Below, one piece after another: positions 38,457-39,713 of a stretch of 39,713 nucleotides of DNA (its first letter is position 1; each line of letters begins with the position of its first letter). The position numbers and the translations under genes were made by a program. Source of the stretch: JADGGV01 sp035715725 (lineage in GTDB: Bacteria > Gemmatimonadota > Gemmatimonadetes > Longimicrobiales > RSA9); the NCBI GenBank assembly GCA_035715725.1, contig DASTKT010000164.1, forward strand, positions 1 through 39,713, given 5' to 3'. A model generated the notes under the pieces. That model did no database searches. It had not been told where the DNA came from and was given only the letters and a program-made list of their open reading frames with translations.

Positions 38457-38624
38457 CCGTGATCTGCCACGTGCTGCTCCCCGTCCTCCGGAACGTGAGC
38501 CGGCCTCAGGGTCGCTCCGGTGGGAGGCCCTGCTTTACCGGATCGGCTGGGCAGCCCTGTCCGGGTCGGGTGCCTTCTCTTCGAGGCTGGTGAGGTTCTT
38601 CACGTTACCGCAAAGGAGACTGTG

Positions 38625-39152
38625 ATGTCACGGCGATTTGCCGGTGTGATCGCCCTCGTGGCGAGTGCCATGGCTCTGGGCAGCTGTGGCGGTAACGACC
38701 CCGCGGCCCCCGCCGACCTCACCGCGCTCGCCGCCGTCACCCCGGCCGGCGGCACGATCGACGTGAACACCGCGGGGCCCGTCACGGTCACGTTCTCGCA
38801 TGCGATGATGGCGGGAACGGAGATTTACGCCGCGCTGCACGAAGGCGACGTGGCCGGACCCGTCGTCGCCGGAACCTGGGCGTGGTCGGCCGAGCACACG
38901 GTGCTCACCTTCACTCCGTCGTCGCCGCTCGAGGCGAAGACGAGGTACACGATCCATATCGGCGGCGGCATGAGGGATGCGAGCGGCCGCACGGTCGACA
39001 TGGACCCCGGCCGGCACATGGGCGGAGAGTGGGCCACCCGCGGGATGATGAGCGGCGGCGGGATGATGGGCGGGACGGGGTCCATGATGGGTCCCGGCTG
39101 GCAGCACCCTAACGGGACCTACGGCATGGTGTTCGGCTTCACGACGGGCTGA
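38625..39152 (+). CDS. Met-rich Ig-like lipoprotein
   Basis: The 175-residue precursor has a lipobox ('VASAMALGSCGG'). It then has one bacterial Ig-like (SbsA/Big_5-type) domain at about 35-125: 'TPAGGTIDVNTAGPVTVTFSHAM', 'WSAEHTVLTFTPSSPLEAKTRYTIHIG'. The tail is rich in Met, Gly and His ('RGMMSGGGMMGGTGSMMGPG'), as in copper- or silver-binding Met clusters. It is probably an envelope metal-binding protein; this is inferred from composition and neighbours. AAAGGAG precedes the ATG by six bases. Confidence 0.78.
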   Translation: MSRRFAGVIALVASAMALGSCGGNDPAAPADLTALAAVTPAGGTIDVNTAGPVTVTFSHAMMAGTEIYAALHEGDVAGPVVAGTWAWSAEHTVLTFTPSSPLEAKTRYTIHIGGGMRDASGRTVDMDPGRHMGGEWATRGMMSGGGMMGGTGSMMGPGWQHPNGTYGMVFGFTTG

Positions 39153-39226
39153 GGTGCGGCATTCTCAGGCCCCGCCGTCGGGAATGGAGCCTCCTGGTCG
39201 TCCACCGACCCCACCGGAGGTGACAG

Positions 39227-39514
39227 ATGCGGCTCGAAAGCAGACTCCTCGGCCTCGCCGCCGCGGTCGCTGCGGCAGTGTCCTACGCGATCTGTGCCCT
39301 GGCCGTCGCCATCGCTCCGCGTGCCGTCGCCGACGCGTTCAGCTATGTCCTGCACATCGATCTCACGGGCCTGGCTCGGCGGGTGACGTGGGACAGCTTC
39401 ATCGTCGGCATCATCGCCTTCAGCCTGGTCATCGGCCTGCTGGTCGCGCTTGCGGCGACCATCTACAACGCGCTGCTCGGCCGGGCGGTATCGGGCGAGA
39501 CGCACGCAGCGTAG
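39227..39514 (+). CDS. Small two-TM membrane protein, DUF5676-like
   Basis: The 95-residue protein has two hydrophobic segments ('LLGLAAAVAAAVSYAICALAVAI' and 'FIVGIIAFSLVIGLLVALAATIYNALLG') joined by a short loop with 'YVLHIDLTGLARRVTW'. The 'H-x-D-L' loop and ending 'ATIYN' are as I recall for DUF5676 proteins, which are found beside SHOCT and DUF411 genes. Function is unknown. GGAGGTGACAG precedes the ATG. Confidence 0.8.
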   Translation: MRLESRLLGLAAAVAAAVSYAICALAVAIAPRAVADAFSYVLHIDLTGLARRVTWDSFIVGIIAFSLVIGLLVALAATIYNALLGRAVSGETHAA

Positions 39515-39527
39515 CTGGCCAGCGCCC

Positions 39528-39573
39528 GGCCCTTCGCGCGGCTCCGCGCTGGCGCGGGGTCGCGCGAAGGGCC
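39528..39573 (+). other. Hairpin and short repeats after the last gene
   Basis: A perfect 13-bp inverted repeat (GGCCCTTCGCGCG with its complement) encloses 20 bases, starting 14 bases after the membrane-protein stop. GCGAAGGGCC is then repeated twice more downstream (to about 39600). There is no T-tract. It may end transcription or be a small dispersed repeat. Confidence 0.5.
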
Positions 39574-39713
39574 GCGCGAAGGGCCTGGCGAAGGGCCGCG
39601 CGAGCGGCAGCGCCGGATGAGTGGGCCCCCGCTCACGGTCCGAGGCACGCCCCGATCGAAACCGACGGGGTGAGTCACCGCCCCCGCGCCTCTCCTCAGT
39701 CCCCGCCGGCCGG

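Overview
The window is very GC-rich (roughly 70% by eye), gene-dense DNA from a Gram-negative-type bacterium: there are lipoproteins, outer-membrane barrel-like proteins, a TonB-family protein and a Cu/Zn superoxide dismutase. The large secreted M14 peptidase, the many short 'LxxC' lipoproteins and the dispersed intergenic repeats are reminiscent of Gemmatimonadota, but there is no rRNA or marker gene here, so that placement is an inference. I see no tRNA, rRNA, CRISPR array, integrase or transposase.

Layout. 0-2.7 kb: a lipoprotein, a TPR protein, and an Xre/MbcA-RES toxin-antitoxin pair whose promoter is covered by a perfect palindrome. 2.7-3.2 kb: a large nested palindromic element (copy A). 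3.2-6.9 kb (minus strand): an LVIVD-repeat lipoprotein, a barrel-like outer-membrane protein and proline dehydrogenase. 7.3-10.1 kb: a secreted M14 metallopeptidase with a strong terminator. 10.1-10.7 kb: a four-helix-bundle (23S rRNA intervening-sequence protein family) gene enclosed by 73-bp inverted repeats that match at 70 of 73 positions. 10.8-13.2 kb: a tyrosine operon (DAHP synthase, chorismate mutase, prephenate dehydrogenase, joined by ATGA/GTGA overlaps). It is preceded by a 28-codon Tyr-rich leader peptide and a transcription attenuator. 13.2-17.7 kb: sodC, a ClC channel with CBS domains, a TonB-family protein and a PEBP-like protein. 18.0-19.9 kb: glutamine-dependent NAD synthetase, followed by a second copy (B) of the palindromic element, again filling a convergent gap. 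20.4-25.2 kb (minus): an MprF-type membrane flippase domain without its synthase domain, overlapping an MgtA-type P-type ATPase, then Hsp20. 25.9-29.1 kb: OsmC, DJ-1/PfpI, a CDF metal exporter and a cupredoxin-like lipoprotein. 29.3-32.9 kb (minus): a His-rich CopB-type P1B ATPase translationally coupled to an outer-membrane protein. 33.2-37.2 kb: a HAD/trehalose-6-phosphate phosphatase fusion overlapping a GH65 phosphorylase. 37.3-39.5 kb: SHOCT, DUF411, a Met-rich Ig-like lipoprotein and a DUF5676-like membrane protein, a set that looks like metal (copper) handling.

How the genes work together. The clearest integrated system is tyrosine synthesis. The leader peptide would sense charged tRNA-Tyr, the hairpins would decide whether transcription enters the operon, and the DAHP synthase carries the N-terminal ferredoxin-like domain known in relatives for feedback inhibition by tyrosine. 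The second half of the window is largely envelope, metal and stress biology (Mg and Cu transport, CDF, cupredoxin, SodC, Hsp20, OsmC, DJ-1) plus disaccharide phosphate metabolism.

The best candidates for undescribed biology are the tyrosine attenuator, the inverted-repeat-bounded four-helix-bundle element, and the pair of about 450-bp palindromic elements placed exactly between convergent genes. No database search was run. Family calls rest on motifs recognised by eye.
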